From the NCBI GenBank assembly GCA_035943635.1, contig DASZBX010000051.1:1-64000 (forward strand): a stretch of 64,000 bases of DNA, read 5' to 3'. This stretch comes from DASZBX01 sp035943635. Lineage in GTDB: Bacteria > Actinomycetota > Actinomycetes > Streptomycetales > Catenulisporaceae. Position numbers and translations under genes: made by a program. The notes beneath the pieces are model-generated. The model made no database searches, was not told the origin of the DNA, and worked only from the letters and a program-made list of their open reading frames with translations. The stretch's first letter is position 1, and each line of letters opens with the position of its first letter. Shown in pieces: positions 63,382 to 64,000 of the stretch.

Positions 63382-64000
63382 ATGGCGCTACGACTGGTGC
63401 AGGTGAACATCAAGGCTCGCGACGACGCGGCCCTCGGCCGGTTCTGGGCCCAGGCGCTCGGCTGGGACGTCTCCAGCGAGGGGCCCGGGGTGACCAACGT
63501 CGAACCGGAGGGCTTCACCGGGCCGGACCCGGCCAACGTGTGCGTCGACGTGGTCACCGTGCCGGACCCCGAGACGGTGCGCTACCGGGTGCACCTCGAC
63601 TTGGCCACCACCTCCGCGGCGCACCAGGCGCAGTTGGTGGCCCGGCTCAAGGCGCTCGGCGCCACACCCGCCGACGTCGGCCAGGGCGATGTGCCGTGGG
63701 AGGTGCTGGCCGACCCGGAGGGCAACGTGTTCTGCGTGCTGGAACCCCGGCCGGTCTACCAGGACACCGGGCCGATCGCCGCGGTGGTGGTCTACTGCGC
63801 GGACCCGCGGGCGATGGCACGGTTCTGGGGCGAGGCGACGGACTGGACCGTGCACGAGGCGACCGACGAGTACGCGTCGCTGCGCTCGGCCCAGGGCGTC
63901 GGGCCGTACCTGGAGTTCCTCCGCGCGTCCGGGCCGGCGACGGTGTGGACCCGCGTGCATCTGGACGTGGCACCGTACCGCGGGGACGACCGGGCGGCGG
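63382..64000 (+). CDS. VOC (glyoxalase-like) family protein, 3' part outside window
   Basis: At least 206 residues, two vicinal-oxygen-chelate repeats. First repeat: MALRLVQVNIKARDDAALGR, FWAQALGWDVSSEGPG, RVHLDLATT, VLADPEGNVFCVLEP. Second: AAVVVYCADPRAMARFWGEA, then VHLDVAPYR at the window edge. Actinobacterial two-domain VOC proteins of this kind are often of unknown substrate or linked to antibiotic resistance. Start at 63382 rather than 63370 because of the -10 box overlapping the latter. Confidence 0.85.
   Translation, partial: MALRLVQVNIKARDDAALGRFWAQALGWDVSSEGPGVTNVEPEGFTGPDPANVCVDVVTVPDPETVRYRVHLDLATTSAAHQAQLVARLKALGATPADVGQGDVPWEVLADPEGNVFCVLEPRPVYQDTGPIAAVVVYCADPRAMARFWGEATDWTVHEATDEYASLRSAQGVGPYLEFLRASGPATVWTRVHLDVAPYRGDDRAA

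Overview
The window is 64 kb of very GC-rich actinomycete chromosome. It looks Streptomyces-like, possibly Catenulisporales or a neighbouring order; I cannot fix the genus. Evidence for an actinomycete: GGAGG-type ribosome sites with many GTG and some TTG starts, ATGA-type overlaps, split LigD plus Ku, an HGxxPAAW protein, an MmyB-type XRE regulator remnant, an actinobacterial sulfur leader peptide, and rare TTA codons (one in the formyltransferase gene). No tRNA, rRNA, CRISPR array, transposase or integrase was seen.

Region by region. 1-2.5 kb: a minus-strand organosulfur operon (FMN reductase, flavin reductase, luciferase-like monooxygenase cut by the window edge), preceded by a promoter with a palindrome, a 36-residue leader peptide and a hairpin. 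2.5-5.2 kb: decayed genes (two ricin-lectin tails, a frameshifted helical protein, a discoidin protein with a doubtful N-terminus, an internally deleted AraC regulator) with very strong inverted repeats. 5.4-7.1 kb: an APC permease. 7.1-10.1 kb: a compact three-gene caspase module that looks like a conflict or cell-death system. 10.2-12.3 kb: a Tim44-like membrane protein and back-to-back remnants of a TetR regulator and an MFS pump.

12.4-28.8 kb is biosynthetic block A. Kynureninase, tryptophan 2,3-dioxygenase (TDO) and a divergent TDO paralogue should turn tryptophan into anthranilate or a relative. A tightly coupled operon follows with four stand-alone adenylating enzymes (one a fatty acyl-AMP ligase type), two discrete acyl carrier proteins, a transglutaminase-like protein, a ferritin-like diiron oxygenase, a hotdog thioesterase and an exporter. 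A NarL-type regulator without the phospho-acceptor Asp sits inside. 28.8-37.7 kb holds small membrane and stress genes, including a TerC gene under a yybP-ykoY-type manganese riboswitch whose expression platform can be read directly.

38.0-51.3 kb is block B: a formyltransferase, a PKS/NRPS of order ACP-KS-AT-AT-ACP-C, an A-PCP protein, a lone ketosynthase missing one catalytic His, a cytochrome P450 and an exporter. Blocks A and B may form one pathway (anthranilate-type starter, amide formation, ketide extension, amino-acid addition), but this is inference. 51.3-57.4 kb: a YihY membrane protein, a PAS/GAF/SpoIIE phosphatase and a transketolase. 57.4-59.3 kb: more back-to-back gene tails (unknown/nitroreductase, XRE/SDR). 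59.4-64 kb: a non-homologous end-joining locus (LigD polymerase, Ku, hemerythrin-like, LigD ligase) and a VOC protein cut by the edge.

Three points stand out: the unusual amide-forming biosynthetic logic of block A combined with the tandem-AT assembly line of block B; the caspase triad; and up to four places where a divergent gene pair has lost both 5' halves and the shared promoter, leaving only outward-facing 3' tails.
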